This document shows positions 1 through 11,234 of a stretch of DNA of 64,000 nt, in pieces. The position numbers and the translations under genes are program-made. Position 1 is the first letter of the stretch; each line of letters starts with the position of its first letter. The stretch is from Hofstenia miamia (lineage: Eukaryota; Xenacoelomorpha; Acoela). The stretch is from the NCBI GenBank assembly GCA_004352715.1, contig SCFE01000017.1, positions 1,399,600 through 1,463,599 of the forward strand, in the 5' to 3' direction. Below the pieces are notes generated by a model. That model did no database searches. It was given only the letters and a program-made list of their open reading frames with translations, and was not told where the DNA came from.

Positions 1-460
1 GATGAAATGAACTTTATGGAATGACGTGTTTAAGGATGAAATGCTACGAGAATCAACATTTCGGTTGATAAGATTATTAATACAGGGCATCTCAATAACC
101 ATATTTCGCGACCATGTCTGGCATTTATCGATTCTAAGTGTTAGACCAATTTGACCAAATTTTGTGCATATGCACTTAAACGCTGCTGCAAGTTCAACTA
201 CAGGGCCAACAAGAGAATCATTATCTAGGTATAATACTACAGTTGATAGATTCGAAATCTTTACTAATCTCTTTAATTATACAGTATATTCTTAATGCAA
301 GCGTAAAGGAGATAACGGATCTCCCTATTGTGTACCAGACTCCATCATGATAACATCTTTTTTAAAAGAGAACAAAGATGGATGAATACAGGAATAAATT
401 ATCAAAAAGTCCTCTTATAGTGCGTGCAACTAAGAGTCAATAATGGTGCTAAATATACAT
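1..460 (-). pseudogene. Decayed non-LTR retrotransposon reverse transcriptase, fragment
   Basis: Read on the minus strand, this is the palm region of a reverse transcriptase and runs off the left edge of the window. Near 310-340 it reads SGTQ*GDPLSPL, the RT motif usually written QQGDPLSPL, with the second Gln codon replaced by TAG. A +1/-1 shift lies just below it, near 300. At 181-240 the frame reads VVLYLDNDSLVGP, which corresponds to the catalytic YxDD box but with the second Asp changed to Asn. It is followed by a GLTLRIDKCQTW stretch typical of the region after YxDD. The frame is open from about 240 to 1. The stop, the frameshift and the altered catalytic residue show a dead copy. The clade is not determined; a LINE-type element is most likely. 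Confidence 0.75.
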
Positions 461-3225
461 TAACCGCTATTATCTGACACTTTTACCATTGTCAATAATT
501 ATAAAATGGCTGATAATTTTCGAGTGTTATCGCTGCATCAACAAACGTGAATCAGGTTTTCAATGCGTGATTAAATTATTCCAATGAGCACAAAATGGCT
601 AAGAAAATTTTTTTTCAGATCAACGTTTCCCCATAGCAGAAATGATTGTATATTTTGTTTGACCTTACACACGGGATATTTTTTTGTTGTACACATAATC
701 GAATATAGATATATAGTTGAAAGCCGATGAAAATGTTTAAGGAAAATTATTTTTTTTAATTTCTATTACAAATATTTTTATTCTGCTCTTTGATGTGACA
801 TCTGCTCAACTCTTTATACTTTTCTGCATCCAGAATTTCCGCTGACTTCTGTAAGATATTCATAGTGGAATTTACATTAAAAATAAAAGCAGTCATAACA
901 AAGATTAGTCATATTAGAAACATTCTTTCTAATCAGGACATGACTAGTTTGAAGTGAGATCTGCACAAATAAATACAGACTACACGAAATAGACGATATC
1001 ATTACAACGATAATATAATCATATATTTATTCATACATTACATTTACCCAGTCTCTTATAAACATTTACATATCATCTATTAAGGTAAATGATGGCTCAA
1101 ACTGAAAGTAATTGTTGCAGTTCCTATTTTATTCAGTTTTGAATATAATGCTCGAGTGCCGTAAAATTCAATCCGCCAATACCATTAACGAAGATGTTAA
1201 ATTCACGAAATTCATACACTATCACTTTTTCTCGGGAATACATCCATACATGACACACAAAACATTGTTTCATGTGCAATCCCTAGGCTTGTCGTGGTTT
1301 GGGTTTTTTCGACCCACAACACCCCACAAAAAATTTCTACAAATACACATCACATGGCAGGAATAAAAATTTGTCACAAATATCCCAACAGAACAATTTT
1401 TGAAAAAATTTGTGTCAAAAATATTTATATAAAGCATTTGTAGACACAGGATTTTATGTATACTTTAGTATGAATTAACATGCATAAAATTATGATAAGC
1501 GCGACAATAGGTCAAACTGGCCTATAATTATTTTTTGTTTGCTTCATTATTCATTCAGCAAGGTACATATACTTCTAATAATGTTCATAATGTCATTGAA
1601 TTGGGTGTTTGTAGAAATTTTGTTTCCATTCCATAATTTTCACATTTGAAACATCAGATGTAAATTTATTCTCAAGAAGTGATTGGATACTAATATCATA
1701 GTTTTTTTAGAAGTTTTACTGATTCATTGTAAGTCATTGACTCCAATGCAATCGTTTCACACCAATTCAAATTGCAATATAGTTTATGTACATGGGCTTA
1801 AATATGATTACTACATTTCTCATGTAATCGTATGCAACCATTATCATAGACAGATTCAATCAAGGTGGCGTTTTGTGTACATGACATAATATGGGCTTGT
1901 CTGGTTTACTGCTACAACGGTTTAGCCGCCAAAACCAAAATAGCATAAAATTATCCACTCTCTCAACTTTCCTACGTAGATGTAGTAAATTGAACTCAAT
2001 GGTGCTACTAGCAATGCAAGGAAGAATCGTATCCCGAATTTGGACTATATTATGACTGTTAAAATCCAATCAATTCATTTCTTTCTCAATGGTTATTTCG
2101 ATTAAGTCTTGAGTATTTTTAACCTATACATAGTCATTATTGAGGCTGGCTACAAAAAAATATTTCCCACAAATCCCCACAAGGCAAAATTTCACCCCAC
2201 ACTATATGTGGTATTTGTTATCCCTACTCCCACAGCAAGCCTGAAAATATCCTAATCTGAACACAAAAGTGCTGGTTTGGTTTTTAATATTTTAATTAAC
2301 ATTGTTCTTTTAATAGAAAAAGCTATTAGAGGTAGGGTTCTAAAAAATTTATTAAAGCAATGCACTCTTACAGCTGAAATTATATTAGTTGTTTATATCA
2401 TGGGGCGACAAATATTGGAGTTTTGTTTGGACTTAAGGTTATCACTCGGCATATTTTCAAAGAAGGCTGCTTATGGTTAGAATAACAATGAATACATTTT
2501 AATAATACAACAGGAAAAATCCAAATCGACTATAATAAGTTGGTCGACCCTGATGTTAACGCTTGAACTTAGCAAGACTGCCTTATTCCACACTAGATCA
2601 CAAGTCTCAGAAGATATATAATTTCTGCCGAACAAGATTAATTTCAAAAATACAATTTTAATGTTTGCGGAAACGAGTGGAAAATTGGAGTGTTTTCGCT
2701 AATGTAGCTTCGTGACGATGCCATTAAGCATCGATTAGCTGTCAGACGAGATTCAAATCTTACATTCACCGTGTTTACACATCTTAATATTTTCATCCGA
2801 CATCCAGTCGCAATAATTTGAGAATTTCGGCATAAAACAAACGAACGTTTTTTTCTTTTGCATATAGTACATTTAAAGTCTTAAAACAACGCCAATGGTT
2901 TGGATCCACTTATCTTCTAATATATTTTCAATTTTTAATTTAATTTTAAGACTGAAAAATAATTCATTTTTAGTTAACACATAGTAATAATAACTATTGG
3001 CATGTATTAGATGGTGATAAATGTCTGTTCCAATGTCAACCGAAGATATATTAGTCCAAATTTCAAAGGATGCTCTTTCATTCAGTAACAGCTTCAAATA
3101 AGTTGTACGGATGAATGGGTACCATTAATTCCAGCCTTTTAAACATCGTACCAACCATTAGTGTAATGCATCACATTGGAATAAAGAACTCACAATAGTT
3201 GCATATAATATTTTAAATCTTAATT
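461..3225. other. Non-coding, AT-rich stretch
   Basis: No gene is recognisable on either strand. Short ORFs at 1112-1366 and 1683-1889 have AT-driven codon use and no family resemblance. At 2142-2243 a segment is rich in CCCACAA-type motifs and bounded by AGGCTGGCT and its approximate inverse AGCAAGCCT. A related AGGCTTG-starting segment lies at 1286. These may be two copies of a small repeat. Confidence 0.5.
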
Positions 3226-3511
3226 TCAATTATTGGAGCTCGCAATTAGGTTAGAGCTACCCATTTGCCAACTGCTTATATTTTTATTTCTCTTGATTCT
3301 ATCGCAATAAATCCCATTATAGAAAAAATCAAATTATCTTTTTAAACATGCACTTGGAGTAGCNNNNNNNNNNTCAATTATTGGAGCTCGCAATTAGGTT
3401 AGAGCTACCCATTTGCCAACTGCTTATATTTTTATTTCTCTTGATTCTATCGCAATAAATCCCATTATAGAAAAAATCAAATTATCTTTTTAAACATGCA
3501 CTTGGAGTAGC
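3226..3511. repeat. Direct duplication across a 10-N gap (assembly overlap)
   Basis: The 138 bases at 3226-3363 are repeated at 3374-3511, with ten Ns (3364-3373) between them. The copies look identical base for base. Identity that ends exactly at the gap on both sides is what an unmerged contig overlap produces, so this is probably one genomic segment shown twice. Confidence 0.9.
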
Positions 3512-5279
3512 TTTTCTTACTAAGCCTTCAATTTAATAAAGTAACATTAACTTTATTTGAGTTTCTGTAATAAGAATTTCATTTCAAAGCACTGTTTAAT
3601 ACAGTTCCAAACATCACCAGTTTTTCAAATAGTTCAACTAAAAGTCTACACAAAATCCACAAATATCGTGCACTATTTTTGAAAAAAAATATTTCTAAGG
3701 GCTTTTCATGCCATAAAATCTTAAAATTTATATATATAGGCAATGTATAGAATAATTTGTTTCAACACAAAAATTTTTTATGTAAAAAAGTGTTTATTTT
3801 TGTTAAATAGAAACTTTGGAGGAATACTGTGGATATGAAGAATTTGAAAATGGCACCAAGTATTATTTAGTGTCAGTTTCTATGGAAATACTGTTTTGTA
3901 TACTGATTTATTTTCGAGTAAACACTAACTGGTAGACATCGCATTTCTATTTTGAATCATTTGGTTCAGTGTCGAGATATTGATTATAAATCAATTTTGT
4001 TTGATATAAATAACGCTATTCTGAATTTTTCTGCGTTCTTATTATCATTATTAGGCATGAAAAGTGATTATAGAATTAAGGTATTTTAAAAGCTTAGTGT
4101 GGGCTTTTCGTTTACTAAGCATCCTTAATTCAAGATATTTCATAAACGAGAAAGATGCATTTTTGAAGTTGTATTATCAGTATTTATTTTATCCAAGAAT
4201 CTCATATTTTTAACAATATAGATCATGATATGATTTGAATTAAGGACTTGACTTTTTTGTCATCATTGTAAATAGCTGCTACAGTTATGAGTCTATATTA
4301 GATTATTTGTTTTGCGCATATTAAGCAGAAGATAAAAGAAAGTAATAGAGTCGCATGGTCAACTATTAGGCGATTATTTTCTAGCAGATTTGGTTAAATA
4401 AATGCGCGCTCTGCTCCCATGGGAGCAATGTATACGCATATGCTCAATGCCTCTCATTTAGTCTGACAAAAGATGTATTTTAACTCTTTTATTCAAATAC
4501 CTTCCTTCCCTCTATTGATTGACTTTCTTACTTGTTTCTGGGACAAGAATATCGTCTGCACATTTATTCCACCCTCGCAAGTTTAAGTTGCAAATATTCA
4601 ATTAAGTCAACAGTTTTCCAATATCCACCGAATTTGTGCCACTCTCCTGGTATTGAGACAAATATTTTCCTTCTGAGCCTTTTCAACGAGCTAGCTGTAT
4701 TTATGGTTGCTGGTAGGAAATTGCCTCCATTTTCTCATCAAATTGTCTCGTCTGTAACATTTCCGGTTTGCTCTTTTGGGACAAGTCGTGCTAATGTTTA
4801 TGCAATGAATTTCATTCTTGTATATTCATATTGATTTCACTTTTCTTTATAACATATTTCAATTTATTACATCCCCGACAGCATGAAATTTTCATTCTAT
4901 CTATAATTACGTGGTCCAAACACTAAGTAAATTTTCAGCAAATTATCTAAAATGTGAATTTCTTATAAATTCGTTTTCCAAAAACAATATACAAGAGAGT
5001 CCTATATTTACAAAACATTTATTTCAAATTTATTTTGAACAAAATTGTAAAACGAAGATGGTAGATAGAGTCGTATATAAATTCATTTCACAATTTAGGC
5101 GTAGGAAGCGGAACGCATATTATAGTTTTGCACTTTATAAATGATTGCATGCTACCTTTAGTTTCAATTCCTCTGTTTATGGTGTAAAGGGATACTAAAA
5201 ACGAACATCTACTTCACAATGCAGTAGGTTGGCTTTAGAAAGATATCCATACTTGCTCATATTAATATTTTTAGTGCAA
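3512..5279. other. Non-coding stretch
   Basis: I see no gene. A 100-codon open frame at 4532-4834 and a 77-codon one at 4911-5144 match nothing I recognise and have no splice or promoter context. The only structured element is a perfect palindrome at 4412-4427. Confidence 0.45.
4412..4427. repeat. Perfect 16-bp palindrome
   Basis: TGCTCCCATGGGAGCA is its own reverse complement and is GC-rich against the surrounding AT-rich sequence. It has no loop, so it could be a dimeric protein-binding site or chance. Its function is unknown. Confidence 0.6.
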
Positions 5280-8093
5280 TTGGTTTTTAAATAATGAAAC
5301 TAATTACAATTTATAGAGTCTAATAGCATTTGTTTTTCACTAAACAAATTAAATTCATTATTTGTTTTCTTTGCTGCTAAAAGTGCACAGTGCGTTTCAT
5401 TGTAATGTCTTTAGAAAATACAGAATAAAGACATTTAACTATTTCATGGAATGCCATATCAATTGTGTTTGAAACAAAAGTTACGTCAAGCTGAATATAA
5501 CTTAAAGATTTTAGTTAACGGAACATTCAATAACTACAATACATAAAAATACCTTAAATCCTACTCGTTTTTGATCTGTAAGATTCAGACAAAAACAGCC
5601 TTATCCTATCTCTTTTTGCTCAGGAGAATATCCCATTAACTTTAATATCATCTAAGTTTTGCTTTAACGGTAAATTCAGCATTTCCAAATTTCTTCAATG
5701 CACAGTTCTCTCATCAAATTTATGCAGCGTTCATATTAATATTAAAGACGATGTGTATTTTTTTCAAACATGTAATTTAAAGAGCAAGACAATATCGGTG
5801 TAATGTTCGTAATAAATGTGCACTCCTTGTGATTTTAAGGTTGAAAATTCTTATGATGTATTGAGAAGTCTATTTTTTCATATAATTCAAACGTGTGCAG
5901 TTTTTGTCAAAAATTAAGCAATCAACTCAACTTAAATTTATTGTTTTAAATTGAGTTAGCTGTAGTTGAGAACAAGTCGTGTTCACAGGCGTGAACATTA
6001 TAATGAAAGGAAGTAAAATGTGCCATATGTTGCTTAGTATAACGTTTATATGTTCTACTTGCAAATCCCTCTTAATAACTTACATGGAAAGTTAGTGTTC
6101 CACAGATGTTTAAATAACCCAGTCAAACAATTTGTAAAAATGAAAAAATAAAGTATGCTATGTTACCAAAGCAATCTTCTTATAAGTATACACGTGTTTT
6201 GCCAATTATGTTTTGTTTTTCTAGTATCTAATATATTCAGAGGCGCACCCAGAGGGGGGGAAGTGGGGGAACGTTCCCCCCCTCAACAGAGCAGAGATGC
6301 TTCCATTTCTCATGAAATGTTTGCCTATAACCAGTAGCGTAGGCAAGGGGACATGTTAGAAAGTTCCCCGTCAAATTTTAAGAATTGCCTTTGAGTGGTT
6401 AAATAAAAAAAGTAATAAGAAATTGAAAACTGCAGTGGTGGAATGTATTTCTTAGCGTCCAATTCGTCAATATGTTAAAAATTTTTGAGGGGCTTTGCCC
6501 AGCTTTTGGTTACTCAGGTGATCTCGACGGATTTATTCCTCTCACTGGAAAATCCTGCGCAGGCCCCTGCCTACAACAATCATATTACGTAATATATATA
6601 TATATATATATATNNNNNNNNNNNNNNNNNNNNNNNNNNNNNNNNNNNNNNNNNNNNNNNNNNNNNNNNNNNNNNNNNNNNNNNNNNNNNNNNNNNNNNN
6701 NNNNNNNNNNNNNNNNNNNNNNNNNNNNNNNNNNNNNNNNNNNNNNNNNNNNNNNNNNNNNNNNNNNNNNNNNNNNNNNNNNNNNNNNNNNNNNNNNNNN
6801 NNNNNNNNNNNNNNNNNNNNNNNNNNNNNNNNNNNNNNNNNNNNNNNNNNNNNNNNNNNNNNNNNNNNNNNNNNNNNNNNNNNNNNNNNNNNNNNNNNNN
6901 NNNNNNNNNNNNNNNNNNNNNNNNNNNNNNNNNNNNNNNNNNNNNNNNNNNNNNNNNNNNNNNNNNNNNNNNNNNNNNNNNNNNNNNNNNNNNNNNNNNN
7001 NNNNNNNNNNNNNNNNNNNNNNNNNNNNNNNNNNNNNNNNNNNNNNNNNNNNNNNNNNNNNNNNNNNNNNNNNNNNNNNNNNNNNNNNNNNNNNNNNNNN
7101 NNNNNNNNNNNNNNNNNNNNNNNNNNNNNNNNNNNTTGGTTTTTAAATAATGAAACTAATTACAATTTATAGAGTCTAATAGCATTTGTTTTTCACTAAA
7201 CAAATTAAATTCATTATTTGTTTTCTTTGCTGCTAAAAGTGCACAGTGCGTTTCATTGTAATGTCTTTAGAAAATACAGAATAAAGACATTTAACTATTT
7301 CATGGAATGCCATATCAATTGTGTTTGAAACAAAAGTTACGTCAAGCTGAATATAACTTAAAGATTTTAGTTAACGGAACATTCAATAACTACAATACAT
7401 AAAAATACCTTAAATCCTACTCGTTTTTGATCTGTAAGATTCAGACAAAAACAGCCTTATCCTATCTCTTTTTGCTCAGGAGAATATCCCATTAACTTTA
7501 ATATCATCTAAGTTTTGCTTTAACGGTAAATTCAGCATTTCCAAATTTCTTCAATGCACAGTTCTCTCATCAAATTTATGCAGCGTTCATATTAATATTA
7601 AAGACGATGTGTATTTTTTTCAAACATGTAATTTAAAGAGCAAGACAATATCGGTGTAATGTTCGTAATAAATGTGCACTCCTTGTGATTTTAAGGTTGA
7701 AAATTCTTATGATGTATTGAGAAGTCTATTTTTTCATATAATTCAAACGTGTGCAGTTTTTGTCAAAAATTAAGCAATCAACTCAACTTAAATTTATTGT
7801 TTTAAATTGAGTTAGCTGTAGTTGAGAACAAGTCGTGTTCACAGGCGTGAACATTATAATGAAAGGAAGTAAAATGTGCCATATGTTGCTTAGTATAACG
7901 TTTATATGTTCTACTTGCAAATCCCTCTTAATAACTTACATGGAAAGTTAGTGTTCCACAGATGTTTAAATAACCCAGTCAAACAATTTGTAAAAATGAA
8001 AAAATAAAGTATGCTATGTTACCAAAGCAATCTTCTTATAAGTATACACGTGTTTTGCCAATTATGTTTTGTTTTTCTAGTATCTAATATATT
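5280..8093. repeat. 958-bp direct duplication around a 522-N gap
   Basis: Bases 5280-6237 recur at 7136-8093 at a constant offset of 1856, apparently without differences. The second copy starts exactly where the N run (6614-7135) ends. After 6237 the first copy continues into a transposon end, whereas after 8093 the second copy continues into ordinary sequence. This fits two haplotypes of one locus, one carrying an insertion, placed in tandem by scaffolding. It should not be read as a true tandem repeat. Confidence 0.88.
6238..6613. mobile_element. Left part of an hAT-like insertion, cut by a gap
   Basis: The sequence switches at 6238 to CAGAGGCGCACCCAG followed by G and C runs, resembling the CAG-GGCG-type termini of hAT elements. 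The preceding eight bases, AATATATT, would be the target site. The duplicated copy at 8086-8093 shows the same target without an insertion. A second terminus-like sequence, CAGTAGCGTAGGCAAGGGG, lies at about 6331, suggesting nesting. The visible part ends in an (AT)n run and then Ns. No transposase is visible, so the family is inferred from terminus and target only. Confidence 0.55.
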
Positions 8094-8601
8094 TTTGTAA
8101 ACTCTTCTTGCCCAAAATCTTCGTTATGTAGTTTGTACTTTTTAATTACAAGAAATCGCATAATTGCATTGCGGGGACTTTCGATATAATTTTTTAATGC
8201 AAAAATATGCGGTGGTAAACAATATTTGATTTGAATGCAAATTGTTTTTATGATCTCTTTTATTTTTGCTGAGTACCATATTTGATTCGATTTAAGGGTC
8301 ATAATTATGAACTACATTTATTTTCTCTGCAAGAGTAGTTGCAATCGTGCAACTTGTATACCTTTTGGATTACATGTTCAAAATATCATTCAATAGAAAT
8401 GTTAAAATCAATTTTTAAAGCATGTGCAAATTTTAAAGATCCTTTCAAAATTATCTTACGACCAGCATCCCAAACAGCATCATTGCTTATTGAAATAACC
8501 TTAAAATTTGTTCGAAAAATAGTAAGAAGATTAGCAGGACTAGTGAAATCTCGCATCGTGAACAGGTTTTATTTCCACCAACTGAGCGAGGGCAAGCGAT
8601 G

Positions 8602-8640
8602 TTTAAATAGGAGCGTTCCAGTCGGTGATTTTCAATTACT
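8602..8640 (+). promoter_or_regulatory. Possible TATA/initiator core promoter
   Basis: TTTAAATAG at 8602-8610 is followed by an initiator-like TCAATT whose A (8634) is 32 bases downstream, which is the usual TATA-to-start spacing in arthropods. The neighbourhood is less AT-rich than its surroundings. A second initiator-like TCAGTT follows near 8650. If used, it could start a 5' untranslated exon of the downstream muscleblind gene, but no donor or transcript evidence supports that. Such motifs arise by chance in AT-rich DNA. Confidence 0.15.
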
Positions 8641-9304
8641 TCCAACTTTTCAGTTGAAAGCTTATCCGATTAAAGTTCTTCTTACTTGGTGATCAGTTTG
8701 CACTAGACAGTTACTCACGTGTAATTTAACCAATTTTTCCTTTTCAGCGCACTTTATTCTTCGTCTTTTAATCTATAATTTATAAATTCCTCATAAACCA
8801 CTAATTTAATGCTAACAGCATTCTTTTAACATTTTTGCATTTTTAATTTCTATTTCACGGTAGCAAATGTGTCACTGTGCTTTTATCATTCTTGTCCTGT
8901 ATGATGCTGTGGGTGACCAAGACCTGCTATAAATGACGGCCTGCCTATTTTGAGTGAAATCATTTATCATGTGTGAATTAATATTATTCTTACTTAGCAT
9001 GTGCATATATAAATGTCAAAATATATTGATTTCGAAGAATAGGTGATGCATTTGCTATTGGATTCTATTTCCATATCAATACCAACAGATTCAAACCAAA
9101 GATTTCTCAATAGAGTTGGCAGAGGTTAATCGGTTAACCGGTTAATTTCTTTTCACCGGTTAATCATTGTCATTTGTTTCGCTCAAATTTTGTCTGTCAT
9201 ACGCCCAATTTTCTCACTAATGAATTCCGCGATATAAAAATTTTAGTATTTTGAAAACACATTTGATGTGAAAGGACTATATATGCTATTCTCAAGGAGT
9301 TATT

Positions 9305-9579
9305 TGTCGTGGAAAGTGTTTACGAAGAAAGTGAAGCTACAAATAGGAAATTGAGCTCATGTCCAAATGTCTGACGGTTTCTGAAGAAATGTTAAATTAC
9401 AATAATATAACGGAAGAGTGGCTGGCTATATGNNNNNNNNNNNNNNNNNNNTGTCGTGGAAAGTGTTTACGAAGAAAGTGAAGCTACAAATAGGAAATTG
9501 AGCTCATGTCCAAATGTCTGACGGTTTCTGAAGAAATGTTAAATTACAATAATATAACGGAAGAGTGGCTGGCTATATG
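9305..9579. repeat. 128-bp duplication across a 19-N gap
   Basis: Bases 9305-9432 and 9452-9579 appear identical and are separated only by Ns (9433-9451). This is the same pattern as the other gaps and is most simply a contig overlap that was not merged. Confidence 0.9.
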
Positions 9580-9750
9580 CCCAACGAAATGGTGGAAGGT
9601 GAACACCTCAACATACCCACAAAAATAGCAGCTGATGAGAAAGTATTTACAAATTCCGCAACATCTGCTAGTACTGAGAAGCGCTTCAGTACGTTCTTTA
9701 CTATTTTCACAAAACATCACTCAACATATACACTGCCCAAGCCATTTTAA
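9541..9750 (+). pseudogene. hAT transposase C-terminal dimerisation region, frameshifted
   Basis: One frame reads KWWKVNTSTYPQ, then a stop, then RKYLQIP. The adjoining frame continues as ATSASTEKRFSTF. Put in order these match the hAT C-terminal signature W-W-K-x-N...YP...L...IPATSxxSERxFS. The sequence switches frame near 9655 and carries an in-frame TAG, so no functional protein can be made. An ATG-initiated ORF from 9565 covers part of it in a mixed frame and is not a genuine start. The zinc-finger and catalytic regions are absent or beyond recognition. Confidence 0.75.
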
Positions 9751-10287
9751 TACATTTGGAATTAAGCTTGAGAAATAGATTTTTGAATTTTAATGTGTCT
9801 AAGCTCTGTCTTTTAATAAACGATTAAATTTGCTTTCATATTAACCTGAACTTCGACGTCATTTATTCTTTTGCTCGGTCAAAAGCAAATGTATGTGTTC
9901 AACATTGAAACTACGCATTTATAAATATGTTGTTGTATTCACACATATCCGTATATCTGTGCGTCTTTTGTTTTGTTTTTTAATATTTTGTAAAGGCTTC
10001 TCATTGTTTTTGTGTTTTAAGACATGAATGAGATTTTAATCCCCACCGCTATAAATAATAGATAACCACTAAATTTTTAAAACATCTTTTTGAAAGGAAA
10101 TCAATTCACTTTAAGTAAAAAGTCGAGAATCGAGAAAATGCGGACAGTAGAAAATACTCTTCAACTCAACTTCTTGAATTAAGCTAACTTTGTAGTGCAT
10201 TAAAAGTTAAGCAAGCTTTTTTGACAGGGATCTGTTTTTCTTTTAAAGCTATTTCAACAAATTAAGCCTTGTTTATGGCCAAGGAGA

Positions 10288-10321
10288 CCCAGGGCCTTCT
10301 AAATATTTAGAAGGTCCTGGG
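10288..10321. repeat. GC-rich 16-bp-stem inverted repeat (hairpin)
   Basis: The arms CCCAGGGCCTTCTAAA and TTTAGAAGGTCCTGGG are separated by TA. They pair along all 16 positions, with one G.T (G-U in RNA) wobble. Beyond a few unpaired bases, TATGG (from 10274) and CCATA (ending 10329) could extend the stem. It stands out from AT-rich surroundings. It could be a transposon footprint, a processed hairpin or a protein site; nothing selects between these. Confidence 0.7.
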
Positions 10322-11110
10322 ACACCATAGTATTGTCTTGTCAAATGCGTTTATTCTTAAAGAGCCTAAATTAGTTGCAACAGTAAAGATTATTTTTCAC
10401 GTCTTATCTTATTTGACATGATAAAGTCCATAAATCTAGAAGTGTCGGCAGTCCATATCCGAAAGTGAATCAATACGTTTTTTCCTAATTGATTGAAGTT
10501 CAATGTTTCCAAACTACATTTGACGATGTAGAACTTTTAAAATCAGCATATATACTTTTTATCAATGTGATCGTTTGGTTTTTGGTGTTCTTCTTCAATT
10601 GATTTTCAGCTTTCAATATTTGGATGTGGTGACCATCTTTTATGTACACCTTGGATTTAAGGTCCTAATTCTACATTGTCTCCTTAGATTTCGTACCATG
10701 TGAGTCTACGACGCAAATTATATTAATCACAAAATAGTTTTCAAAATTAGAGGCAATTATCATCCAACAAACTATTGAGTGTTTATTAATCAGAATCTGT
10801 TTTCCATGGGCATGTGCATATTAAATTATATTATTTGTCTCATAAGATTAGTTCTCTTGAACTCCTATGATTGGAGCATTATTGGCAACAGCCTAACTAG
10901 TCCTAGGCCATCGCAAATGGAAAATCAGAGATGCGTTGTAGTTCATGAATGTAACAAATTTCTATAATTTTCGATAGAATACATCTGTGGTGTAACTTTT
11001 AAGAATCTCAATTCAGAAATATAGTTGCCATTATACTTTGATTTCTAAAAAAATATTTAATACAATTATTGGGAAGAAAGATTTATTAATATTTATCCTA
11101 AACTCGCCAA

Positions 11111-11214
11111 CTAATAAAGATATTCAAAGTCCGAATCCGGTGTCTGTCTACAGAAATGTAAACAGCTGTCGTTCGTTGTTGCCCCCAGTGGGTTTAAGCA
11201 GCCTGAATTTGAAT
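11111..11214 (-). other. Exon-like coding segment, unrecognised
   Basis: On the minus strand an acceptor-like ATGTAG is followed by 33 open codons containing GCLNPLG and CLHFC, ending at TAG (11111-11113). Codon third positions are richer in G/C than the neighbourhood. It would need to start in phase 1 and has no good internal donor, so it could be a last exon. The opposite strand is also open here (11038-11235), which lowers confidence. It lies on the same strand as the exon-like segment at 12367-12549 but is not phase-compatible with direct joining to it. Confidence 0.2.
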
Positions 11215-11234
11215 CTACATTTCAATCAAAAATA

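Larger units (their letters stand above)
9120..9755 (+). mobile_element. hAT transposon remnant
   Basis: The left terminus begins with CAGAGGTTAATCGGTTAACC, followed by further CCGGTTAA blocks. This combines a CAG-starting hAT end with subterminal repeats. Decayed transposase sequence follows at 9541-9750. A clear right terminus and target-site duplication were not found. A contig gap (9433-9451) with duplicated flanks (9305-9432 and 9452-9579, 128 bases each) lies inside, so the true element is shorter than drawn. Confidence 0.65.

Noticed and set aside
6472-7146. 224-codon ORF
   Set aside because: Almost entirely translated Ns across an assembly gap.
8339-8692. 117-codon + strand ORF
   Set aside because: No recognisable domain, non-ATG start, and it overlaps a possible core promoter. 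Long chance frames occur here.
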